NCBI GenBank assembly: GCA_015680685.1
Contig: MNCI01008374.1
Coordinates: 151,969-194,182 of the forward strand
Direction of reading: 5' to 3'
Length of the DNA: 42,214 nucleotides
From: Gnetum montanum
Taxonomy: Eukaryota > Streptophyta > Gnetopsida > Gnetales > Gnetaceae
Below, piece by piece: positions 23,501-35,500 of this stretch. Within the stretch, counting starts at the first letter, position 1. Every line of letters starts with the position of its first letter. The position numbers and the translations under genes are program-made. The notes below the pieces were generated by a model that was given only the letters and a program-made list of their open reading frames with translations, was not told the origin of the DNA and ran no database searches.

Positions 23501-26500
23501 TACATCTCAAGGTATGTCAGTCATTTGTCCGATAAAACAGTTGCTTTGAGAAAATGCAAAAATTCAGCTCCATTTCAATGGACATCAGCAGCAACTAAAG
23601 AAGTTCAAGAACTAAAGAAAATAAGTCAGAAATTGCCGCCATTAGAGCCTATTTGGGAAGGACCATTCATCCTCAATACAGATGCAAGCTATGACGTTTG
23701 GGGAGCAGTTCTATTAAAGGTTGGAAAGATAGAAGAAACTGAAGCAGTTTGTGCATATGCATCCGGTTGTTTTGCTAGTAATGAATTAAACTACTGGCCC
23801 GCGGAGAAAGAAATCCTTGCAGCAATAAAAGGACTAGAAAAATTTCATGTGTATCTTATTGGAGAAACATTCATCCCGAGGACAGATTCAAGCAATTTAG
23901 CCACATTAATGAAAAGGAAGATTACAGCGTCTCCTAAGTTACAGAGATTCGCTTGGTGGTAGTTTTTATTGTCTCAATATGATTTTTCAGTTCAACAAGT
24001 TTCTTCCACCATGAATGCTTTACCTGATGCATTAACCCGTGAAATGAAATGTTTTATGCTACGAGGAACAAGAGCTGCAGGTTCAAGTTCAGGAGATTCA
24101 ACGGATGAAGAATGGAAGCAATGGCCTCTAGAAAATCTAGAAAATCGTGTAGCATGGTGTAGAAATGTGACAATGTTATTCCCACAGGAGTCAACAAGCA
24201 GCATCTCCAGGCTGTATCCAAATATTGATTTGTTTATCAATATGGCTGGCCGTATTGATTGTATTGTCAATAATTTAAAGTGGACCAGACTTGAGCCAAG
24301 GATTCTTCGTCATCTACAAGACAAAGCCGTCCTTGATAACGTATTGCTCATACGTCGCCAGCTGTTCTCAAATCAATTCGCCCGCAATTATTTCAACAAC
24401 TTGCTATAATGGAATGGATGGGAGCCAACCCTTTGCAACACATTTCAACGCATCAACCTGTACGAAGAAGTCACCATCTATCAAAATGAGGTTTAAGTTG
24501 AACGACTGCCCTTGCTAGAAGATGAGGATGCTCAAGATCCTACGTCGCCACCCAGCCTACTTGAAGATATGGCGCGACTCCTTCGCCTCTATGCAGAATG
24601 TCAACGCTCCAAGACAAAAATGTGTAGTGTACATAGAGCCATCCTAAAAGCTCTATAAGCTCTGACCTAGCATAATAGAGTGCAATAATGCAATGTGTGA
24701 CGTAAGTAGTGATGTGTGTCCACTTCAATAATGTTGCTCATTCTTATCTAAATCAAGCACTCATCCCTGGTTTGCTCCTATATATAGCTATTGCTATGCC
24801 ATTGTAAATCATCGCAGTTTGAAGGAATAAATTTTACAGTTGGTTTGTGTGATACAAACTCTGTTAGTGCAGTCTCATGATGAGAACGGGTTACTTCTTA
24901 AGTGAAGTAGATCCTCTGATGCATACGCTATGCGGCGTCTCCATTAGAGTTTTTGAGCAACAGTTTAGTCTGTAAGCTTTCGATATGCTATGCGGCACCG
25001 CTCGTGAAAGTGCTCAAGTTCTAGATTTCTGCGATCGTGTTGTGATTTTTATTTTTCCCTGTCTATAGCTATATTATCACCATCGCCATAGCCATGACAA
25101 CACCTCCGCCCAATACTCCTGAAATAGAACATCCATCTTGTTCGTATTCCGCTATATCCTCACCCAAATCACCTCCATTTTATACTTCCTTTCCCTCTCC
25201 ATCAACCTATCATGCTCACGTAAATGAAGCCCTATTCAGTCATTTCATGAATCGTAACCCTGAATCAACGAAACCCTGGGTTACACCCCCAACTGGTATC
25301 AGAGCCAATTTCTTGGATTCACTTGCACCATACACCATTCTTAAAATGTTGGAGCAAACTTCCAACATTTTGTTCAATAATAGAAACTTCCAACATTTTG
25401 TTCAAGCACTCAAACAAGTAGAAGAGTACAAAGAGTAATGAGTCCCCTTGAAGTCACACCCTTTACAAACCTTTGAATCCTTCCTAATTCTGGAATTACC
25501 AAGATCAACGATTAATTAAAAGTTTTTTTTTAATGAAAAGGGACCTCAAATTCCTAGAATAAGAAAAACCATAGACTTCATTGGATAGATGGATGATGTG
25601 GATTCACAACTATTCCATGAAAAATAAATCATGTTAAAGTCATCAGACATCAAAATTCAAAAATAGAAACCAAACATCGACAATCACTCATTAAGCACAA
25701 ATCATCATTAGTAAATAGCAACAGCAACATTGTCCTATGATAATAAAGAAAATTTACTAGAAAAAATGAGAAAATACCACACTTAAGTAAAACAAAACAA
25801 AGTAAAATATATAAGAAAATGTAAAATAGTCAAGAAGGTTTAAAGGTACTAAAGATGGTGCAAAATGAGAAAAATTTAAAAATAGAAAATTTGTAAAATC
25901 AAAAACGTGAAAAAAAAGGTAGAAAAACTGAGAGGTCAATTTGATGGTTAGCATGAATGGCCTTCTTCCCCATGATTGAGTTGAGGAGATACAAAAAATA
26001 GAACATGGTTGTCCATTTGTTGAGGTGACACTTACACTAGCTTATCTTGGTTCGAGGAAAGGCTTCACTTGTTGGATGTTGACCAACTACTTTTTATTTG
26101 GGCTATCAGGTTTGTAGATCAACATGGCCCTAGAGGAAAAGGTTTGATCAATTATATAAGGTCCCTTCCACAATGTTTGGAACTTTGTCTTTTAGGGTAC
26201 ATGTGTCGGGTTCTAGTAAAGAACCTTATCTCCTAATTGAAGTTTTACTTTCCTAATTCTAAGGGCATGACATTGCTTGTTGAATGCCTTATTTACCTCA
26301 TGCATGGATAGAGCTGCTAACCAATTTTTATCTAACATGTTTAGATTGATTAATCTTTCCTTTTTTGCTAGACTTGGGTCAAGGTTTAGATCATAGGTCA
26401 TTAAGAGTGTATGGAACTTGGATTGCATTAGGAGTGTTGGAAGTTTCTATTATGATTCAAAATGAAGTTTCTATTATTGAACAAATGCATGATTATCGAC

Positions 26501-29500
26501 ATAATAGACAATAGACCAGGTCATTACTTAATTCAATAGCGGAATTATATGCACTGATAGCTATGTGACATAGTAATATGCACTGTTCCCAGCAAGAAAA
26601 AGACAGGTAGATGAAACCTCTAGCACCCTGAATTGTAGCTATACAAGTCGCTTCATTCATTGATTATGCTAGCCTAAGTAATCAGACAAAGCTCACTCTG
26701 GTGCATGAAGTTGACATGGATTTGTGAATTTACTCCTTCATTTTCGGTTTACTCTCTGAACGTAATAAGTAACTTCAGGCACGTAATGTTGCACTAAAGT
26801 CACTTTCTGTTAGGGTCAAGAGTATACGCACACAAAAGCTAATTTGTGCTTTCACATTCTTAATTAGTATACGTTAGTTGGACCCTATCGTAAGACATCA
26901 ATCACCCGATCTCACTCTATGCTTGATAAGTTAGCCTTATACCATTTGTACTGAGATTTCACAGGAGAGAGGGTCCTTGCCCACAAAAAAAAGGAAGATC
27001 ACACTAACATAATAGCCTATAGCCTCGACTTTACTATTGTTTTGTTCACCAGATGCATGGAGTGATTGGCACATTAATGACAAAATGAATTAGTAGTTTG
27101 AATAAGTACGGTAACGTTAAGTGAATTAATATGCCTGTGCTTAGCACACACTCCTGTGTTGCTACTACTTCTAACCTATCCACCACACATTAAGGTTTAT
27201 GATGTAGGTATGTTTTCTTTTCTTGATGTATGTATATGCGTATGGGTGGTGTGTATGATATGCAAGACTAGGGAGGACTGTGCTATTGGAAATTAAACTA
27301 ATATCTCCTTCGCTATCAACTTGGAATGCTATTATATTGTGCTACTCTTGGTAAATGAACAAGGTCAACTACTGCATTTTGGTAAACAATGCAGCATCTA
27401 TTGTTGTGGCTGGCTCACTTTCAATTTGTAGCTAAAAAATATTCAAAGGTTACATATTTGGGATCTTCAACACACGTACATCACAATCATCATAATTCGC
27501 AATCTTTCCATCAATCTCTTTGGGGATTACAATTCGGTGGTTTTACAATTCTATGTAGATATGGCCTCAAATAGCTATGAGAGTTCCTCACAGCACATCC
27601 AGCTCTATCTTGGCTATTGTTGCTTCCCTTGGCTGGGAAATAGGTGACTTATTCATACTTATTCATCGGATTGCTATTGGGGACTATAACAATGGTGTCT
27701 ATGGGTATATATGATATCAATCCAAATACAAGGCCTATTGCTTTTGACTCCACTGCTTTGCTGCTTTTGGTAAGACTAGATGTATAAAAGATGTTGGCAA
27801 AAGGCCTAGATGTCTTGGAAATAAAACTTGAAGAGATGTTCTCTCTATCATCGATATTTGCTATGTTCTAGTTACCTTTGCTTGTATACTCTGTATTGTA
27901 AATGTTTCTCTCATCACTAGTAAGATTCAAGTTAGTCAACACACATAAGGTAACATAACATATATCATTACTAAGAAATTGATTTGAGTCAATGAACCAT
28001 ATCTCACTTGTTTAGAGCATGTGGCTTGTGATTTGAAAGTCACATGTTCGACCCTAGGAGATATGCTACTGCACGTGCCAACCTAGGAGGCACAGTAAAA
28101 ATATACATTTAGGCTATGTCATTAGGTAAATGGCTGGGTATACAAATCATCATCAAATCCTTCATATACGTATTAAATAACATTGAGATAGCCTATGAAT
28201 GTACCATTTAATTAGGTTCCTTTATACCAATCATTTCATAAGCAAGGACAACGGTAGCTATTAGAGCATAGCAAATGCTATAGATTCATCCTATTCGAAA
28301 CACTAGCAAACTTCTTCTGAATCTCACCAATCGAGGAAACACCAAGGAAAGTAAGAGGAAAGAAAAAAAATAGTAGTAATATGAGCAACAAAAGTTGCTA
28401 GAGCAAAGGTGCCCAAGCCTTGTCAGTATCTTGCCCAAAATCCATTTCTTACTTTTATCATCACTAGCAATGGATACGGCAAAAAAAGGTTACAATAAGC
28501 TCATTCTTTGAAAAAGCACACAATAAAACTAGTCAACTGAACATGAACACCTACCTTGCTTTCTCATCCAATGTCTAAGAATCCAATGCTCACCTAGACA
28601 ATCTACAAGTATACTATGCACATTTTTGTAGTATTCTTGTTCTATTAACATATCAATGGATCATCAATAAGGAATTGGACAGAGACAGCCAACTATCAAT
28701 AAGAAAAAGTGGACAAGCAAAATGTAGTAACAAGTTTTTAGATCCTGCTAATGGTGCTTTTACATACTCAACTTGTACCTCCTTGAAAACATGCTGTATA
28801 TAGATGTTATAAAATGGACCTCAAGAAAGAAGCTGTTAATACAACAATTTGGTCAACACCTTTTGGATACAAGTTTTGCAAGGTATTTGCTTAAGGCCCC
28901 TTGCATATGGGCATAGCTCACTTGGGAATAGTCAATGCTGAAGCAATTGTGACAATTATTTTAAAACAAATAAAACTTTTGAAACATATGGTTCATTTAT
29001 TAACTGAGAATTCCAAATAAGTACCAGATAAAGTAAAATAAGGAAGATAAAAGGAATAAACTTAGATGTGAATAGATTTCCAAACTTCCTCCTCAAGGAA
29101 CTGGTAGTATGTCCGAATAGCCTAAGATAGCTCCTAGGCTCAATCCTCCAAATCCTTGAAATTCGCAATGGATATCTTCTTGTTGGTTGGAAAATCTCCC
29201 AACCTTTTCCTCTGTCTTTCTCTTGCTCAGATTCTAAGGAGAGCCTCTTCAACCTTTTACAAAGTTTTGTCTTGATCAAAACAGTTCAAAAGGGGGCTCT
29301 CCAGACTCAAAGACGAGATATGGAAAAGGAGAGTATAAGAAGGAGATGATGGAACTTTCATAAGGAATGGGAATGCTTAAGGGAGGTGACGCCTTGGCTT
29401 GCTGCTTCCTCTCTTTGTTGATGCCTTTTGCCATCCCAAATTGCTTTTCTATAAGCCCACCTTTCCACTTCTTCTCCTTTTCTGAAGAGAACAAGAAGAA

Positions 29501-32500
29501 GCCATGTGCCCTTCATACCTGATCTCTGATGCCAAGTGTGGCGATGACACGAATCTCTAAATCTTTTTTATTATTTGGATCTCCTTGTTTCCTTCCATGC
29601 TTGCCACTAGATTGTTGTTTCATCTTGATTGCTGAAGTGTCTCCCCTAAGGCTCCACAACAAACAGGTGCAAAATGTCCACCGTCAATTCAAGTTATGTT
29701 CGTTAAAGTTATCTATTGTGGCAACCAGTTCTTACTTAGACATTATCACAATCATGCAGCAAGGAAGCCATGGTTTAGGAAGATCCAATGACCATGATAC
29801 TGTCTAAGCAAGAACTGGTTGTTGCAACAGACAACTACAAAAAAACATAACTTGATTGGTGGTGGATGTGTTGCACATGTTCACCATGGAACCTTGTGCA
29901 GTGGAGACACTGTAGCAATCAAGATCAAACATATAAATCTGGTGGCAAGCATGGAGTGAAACATAAATCTAGTAGCAAGCATGGAGGAACAAGTGGCAAG
30001 CATGAAAGGAAACAACTGGCACAAGAGTTCATGCATGAAGGGCATGTGGTTTCTTCCTGTTCTTTCTGGAAAAAAGAGGGGATGAAGTGGAAAGAGAAGA
30101 AGACCCTATAAAAAGACCATTCGGAATGGCAAAAGACATTAGCAAGAAGAGGAAGGAGCAAGTAAGGGCATCACCTCTCCTAAGCATTCTCATTTCTTCC
30201 ATTTTATGAAAGTTCCCTCATCCCTTTCTTATACTCCCCTTTTCCCATCAACAAAGAAATGAAAGTTCCCTCATCCCTTTCTTATACTCCCCTTTTCCCA
30301 TCACTCTTTGTTGAGTCTGAAGAATCCCCTCTAAACTATCAAGAAATGACCAATTCAAAACTTTGTAGAAGGTTGACAAGGCTCTTCTTAGAATTTGAGC
30401 ATGAGAAAGACTAGTACAAGGGTTGGGGAGATTTCCCAACCAACAAGGTCTCCATCGTGAAGCTTATGGATCTGAAAGATCAAACCCAAGAGCTGTCTCA
30501 GGCTATTTCAGCATGCCACCAATTCTTAGAGGAGGAAGTTTAGAAAGTTTTTCATGGTTAAGTCTTATCATTTATCTCCTCCATTTCACTTTATCTCATA
30601 CTTATTTCTGATTCCAATGTTATAGTTTTCAGTTAATAAATAAACTTTAGGCAAATACATTGCAAAACATGTATCCAAAAGGTATTGACCAAATCATTGT
30701 ATCAACGTAAACAAATTCAAAAAGGCAACTTTGCTTTTCTGCATTTCCAATGCTTTATCAACAAACAAATGCACTCTCTCACCTATGCTCTACCTTTGCT
30801 ACAATTAGTGTTATGTCTGGCCCAAGAACAAGTTATCAAATTGTAAGTTATCCACTCACCTCATTTGTGTTCTATGCCTATGCTGTTTCCACATTTGCTC
30901 CTTCCTTTTCCTCTACATCAACATTTGCCTTTGCAAGGGGAAAATCACTAATATAGACCAACTCTAGATTGAGATTGCACAACTGCTAACCTACCATCTT
31001 TTTTCCTTTGTAACTAAAAGGAACAATGCAGCTTATGGCCCCAAAACTAGATCAACTGGTTTCTAGCTATTCGTCATTGTAAATCACAAGAAATACATAC
31101 AGCAGTTTACGAGACTCAAAACCCATCAACTTACTACTACCAAAATCATATATAGGGATAAAGTGGGATCAAGAGCCCATTTAAATTTCCTCTAAGTAAA
31201 TCAACTACAATCCAAAACTTAATTAATACAACCTTAGATTGGCTAGCATGATCAGCACATGATGAAGTCTATAATGGTACCTTTAGCATATAAGTATGGT
31301 AGAGTTTGGCCACCAAGGATTGATTCCCAAAGGGCTCACACGGTATGAAATGTTTTTAAAAATATGACTGCAGGCTTGTAACTTGGTTTCAACTGTCAAG
31401 AAATAGTATGAATATGATTGAGATGTCAATTCAGACATGAATTGAGTTTACCACATATCATTTTCATCTATTAATCAAGTGAAGAAAATTGGTAAGAGGT
31501 GACTAATCTTGTTCATGCAGTGCGAAAAGGTCACAGATGGCAACATGTAAACAAGCATGAAATGTTGATGTCAAGAAACTTTTTCAATACAATGAACATT
31601 TTACTGTGACTATCATGAAGAACTAACGACATGCACAATTGCATTTATGGGATGTGAAATTGGGGACTGCCCTCCCTAAGCAATAACAGGTGTATATGCA
31701 AATTTAGACATTAGAATCCACGTAATTTCAACCGTTTGAGAAAGAAGTCATATTTTTATTAAAGAAACAAAATACTAAGATTTTTAGGAATAGCTCTTAG
31801 TAGGTTTTACCCACTTGATTGTGAAACCTTGTCATATTAATCACAAATCCTTAAAATTTTTCCCAAAATCCACACAAACATATCACTATGGTAAGGTGTT
31901 CATTTCTCAAATCATATGACTTGGGTTTTAACTCATGCTTAGACACTTGAAAAGAGGTTAGGCTTTCATTCATCCACTGATCCTACTCAAAACCCACTTG
32001 ATAGGATGAGCATTTAGCCTTTAATTCATGGCACCCACACAAATTAATAAGGTCATCTTGTTATATAAAAAGGAGTAAAAATAATTTGAAAAATTATCAA
32101 GTGATCAGTGTGAGTGCTAAGTTGTTGGGCACTCTACTAAAAAATAGAGTCAATTCTTGAGCTGAAGTTAACCCAGTCAAGGTAAGGTGTCAAGCAAGTT
32201 TTAGATAAAATCACTCCATTTTTGACCACATAGTTACTCTCAAACACTGCATAGAGTTTTTATTTGTTTTGTTGATATTGTAAAAGCATTTGATTTAGTG
32301 GTTTGCATAAATCTATGGTTACACTTGCAAAAAATTGGTCGCCTTGCAAAATTGGGTGCAACAACTCAAAGATTGTATAAAAAGGTTGCTATTGAAATTA
32401 CAAACAACAAATTAAAGAAAAAATTTTAATTCCAAAGAAAAATTGGAGTTAAGCATGGTTATCCACTTTCTCCAACTCTCTTTGATATCTTTATTGATAA

Positions 32501-35500
32501 AATGCAAGAATAGCTATACAACAGGCGAGATAGTCATGCTATCAAAATTGGATCCAAAGCAATGAATCTTCTTCTGTATGTAGATGATGATGCCTTGATC
32601 TCTACTAATGCAAAAGATATGCAAAATATGTCTCAATTTTTTTTAAAATTATTGCCACTTATTTGGTCTTTGAGTGAATGTAGATAAAACTAAAATGATG
32701 ATCTAGAGCATAAGACACACATGTTATAACTTCCATTTTGAAGGTACCAATGTACAAATAGTAAAATTCTTTTGATATTTAGGTCTCATTTATATGAACA
32801 ATTACAAGTAGGGGAAGTGCATAAAAAAAGAATAGTAAGAGGTTTCAAAGCTCTATACACATTCAAAAACTAGTGCACACCCCTTGCTTAATGTTACTAT
32901 TCAAATTTATTGTATAAATGTGTTATTTGGGGACTTAGATTCAATGCTAAAATTTGGTATTGAATGAGTACAGAAGGCACTTAAAGGTGAAGATACAAAT
33001 ACCTTACTCAATGTTATTATCCAAATGTGATTTATTACCTTTAGAAGCAAAAGCCTTGGGCCAATTTATTGCACACACTGATAGCTTGAATATCTCAAGG
33101 CAAGACAATTTGTCTAAAGCGGTTCTTGAGGATTCACAAGACCACAATTGGTATTTTTATAGAAAGAAATGGTTGAGGAAACGGAATGTTTCTTAAGAGG
33201 AAGTGCGGCAAAATCCTAAGCATAGTCACCAATTAGTCAAGTAGAAGGTTTTAACACAATTGTGGTCTAATGTAGAAGGCAAGAAACAATTTTATTTACA
33301 TCACATTAGATTTAATAAACTAGATGCAAAAGCTCACTATCTCTCAACTGCTATTCTAATCAAGTATTAGAGTGTCATCAACAAGCTACGCTTAAGTTTG
33401 CATCATCTTAAAATTGAAAGTAGAAGATGGATTCAAGTGCCCCAAGAAGAGCACCCTTGTAGGTTGTGCAGATCAAAAGCCCTTGAGGATGAGCTGCATG
33501 TGTTTATTTTTTGTGCCGTGACTACCCATTTGAGACAGCATTATAATGTTACAACCAAAAAATTATATGATTTGTTTTTATTGTGTCCATTGGTGCTTGG
33601 TCAATTTGTAGAATCTATCTTTATTTTTAATGAAAATATAATATTCATCTAATAGAGCATGTAGGTCTTTGGACAAAATATAGCTTCAGTTTGAGTTTTA
33701 GTTTTACAACCATATAACTAGCTCATATATATAAGAAAATATGATAGGCAGCATCATTAAATAAGAATATATTTAAGAAACCCAATAGATCCCAGTCCTA
33801 TTCCAAAACAAAAACGATATAAGCATACAATCCTAAGGATCACCTAAGCCACTCACAAAATAAATGCACCACAACAACATACCATATAAGCACAATGAAA
33901 TCCGTTCTTGTATGTTGCTGTGATCAAAGATTCCCTCTGCATCATAAGTCTTGTTTTCACTGTGTCAACGGGGGCAGTAATTACGGTTCCCATCACACCT
34001 GCTATCATACTTGCACTGCATGCAGTCTTACAAGCCGGATGTTTTAGTTAGAAAAAAAAAACCTAAGAATCATATAAATTAGGATTAAATTAGTTTATTA
34101 TAATGCAGCCAAACACTAAACGCATGTACAAACAAACCGAAGCAAGTAAACTGATAGAGAGAAGCAAAGGATTGCTGGAATAGGAAAAGACAAAAAAATA
34201 AATAAATAAACATATGTCTCCTGAGAAACACTGTACCTCAGATGCAGAAAAAACCCTTCCCTCAATGGTGTCAAGTGCAATAAGACCTGTAACAAACCAA
34301 TCAAGCCATAACTAATTAGCACTTTGATTCCAGGTGTTTGCAGTGTGCTTGGTCAAGGAAATGACAAAATGAAATACAATGCATTCACATTGCCAAAATT
34401 AAATGCCAAAGAATAGATAAAACAGAAATTAGACATTACATAACAAGTGTCAAACCTATCATAGTACAGAAATAACCTGTTTGCTTTCATCGTATGTAAC
34501 TAGCTGCGAAGCTGTTAACGCAGCAGCTCTTGCCATAGCAGGCCCAACTCCTTTCCAGAGGCTTGTGACTCCTTCTTTAGAAACAATTTCATATAACTGT
34601 GAAATCATTCCGCTACTTCCTAGAAGGGAATTCATTTGCAATCGAACCTGAATACGCCAATAAGCTTGAGACCTTGACACATACTACCTTGTCAGACTAT
34701 AAGATAAATATTAACATCAAACATGAAATCACAATTATGCAAAAGACTGCCAACCTTCAGAACCTCTGTTGGATTTGTAAGTGCAGTAGCAATAGAACCA
34801 GAAAGCATACCAGATGCAATTTTTGTCAAAATATTTGTTCCCCCAAAAATAACATCACTTGAATATTTGCATGGCTCATATAAACCTATTCGAAGACCAC
34901 CATAGATCAAAGATCTTGCAAGAGCAGGCATCAATCCTGAATATAGCGTAAGCAGTCCTTCATGCTTTACCAATCTCACAAACATACTTCCCTAGAAAAA
35001 ACAAATTAAAACACCCTCAGATAAATTTGATTTCACAAACATGAATTAAGTGTCTGAAACTTTTTTAAAAATAAAACAAAACAAACAAAAAAGATAAATT
35101 TGATTTCACAAACATGAATTAAGTGTCTGAAACTTTTTTAAAAATAAAACAAAACAAACAAAAAAGATAAATTTGATTTCACAAACATGAATCAAGTGTC
35201 TGAATTTTAAAAAAACAAAACATAAAAAAAAAAGTTTGTTAAAGTTTAACCTAATAACAAAGCAAGCAGGTAGGTTTGTATTACCATTCCTGTCAGTGCA
35301 GCTCGTCTGCCCATACTTTCCATTTGCAAACGCACTTTCACTACATCTGATATTCACAAAAAATAATCCGTTGTTAAAAAAGTTGGAATTCTGTAAACTA
35401 AATCATCTATCCCTTGCACCATCCCTGATAGACCATTGATATAAATATGATCATGGTAAACATAACTGATATTTTTTTAATACAGGTGCTTCTTGGGAAA

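Larger units (their letters stand above)
12541..25339. mobile_element. Endogenous pararetrovirus (Caulimoviridae) inverted pair
   Basis: Two broken copies of one viral genome lie head to head: arm 12541-18404 reads on the minus strand, arm 19420-25301 on the plus strand (5,864 and 5,882 nt, alignable end to end by eye with only small indels). The 1,015-nt loop (18405-19419) holds a join patchwork plus 5' coding sequence that only the plus copy retains. Gene content (30K-type movement protein, CCHC coat protein, DTG protease, YIDD reverse transcriptase, RNase H, no integrase), a tRNA-Met primer site and a single reading frame across the minus copy point to a petuvirus/florendovirus-like virus with one polyprotein. 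Outer ends lie at the primer site. The array sits in the 22-kb carrier intron; no target duplication was seen. Confidence 0.92.

Noticed and set aside
12541-25339. Either viral copy as an intact, expressible virus
   Set aside because: Both are broken many times, the minus copy lacks the start of the movement protein, and neither is contiguous across the primer site.
12541-25339. LTR retrotransposon as explanation of the inverted pair
   Set aside because: No LTRs and no integrase; a 30K movement protein is present and the promoter lies between the C-terminal tail and the primer site, which is pararetroviral.
12541-25339. Target-site duplication flanking the viral array
   Set aside because: Compared the flanks at 12540 and 25340 by eye and saw no shared direct repeat; this fits integration by end joining.
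28000-28060. A functional tRNA gene
   Set aside because: A and B boxes are recognisable but acceptor and anticodon stems do not pair well; a SINE head explains it better.
31889-31934. Another SINE head
   Set aside because: The two boxes are only about 35 nt apart and the second is degenerate.
34459-34985. Separate small genes at 34.5-35.0 kb
   Set aside because: They are neighbouring exons of one carrier gene: phases, splice sites and the repeat motifs join them.
35021-35234. CRISPR-like array
   Set aside because: Repeats are contiguous with no spacers and lie in a plant intron; it is a minisatellite.
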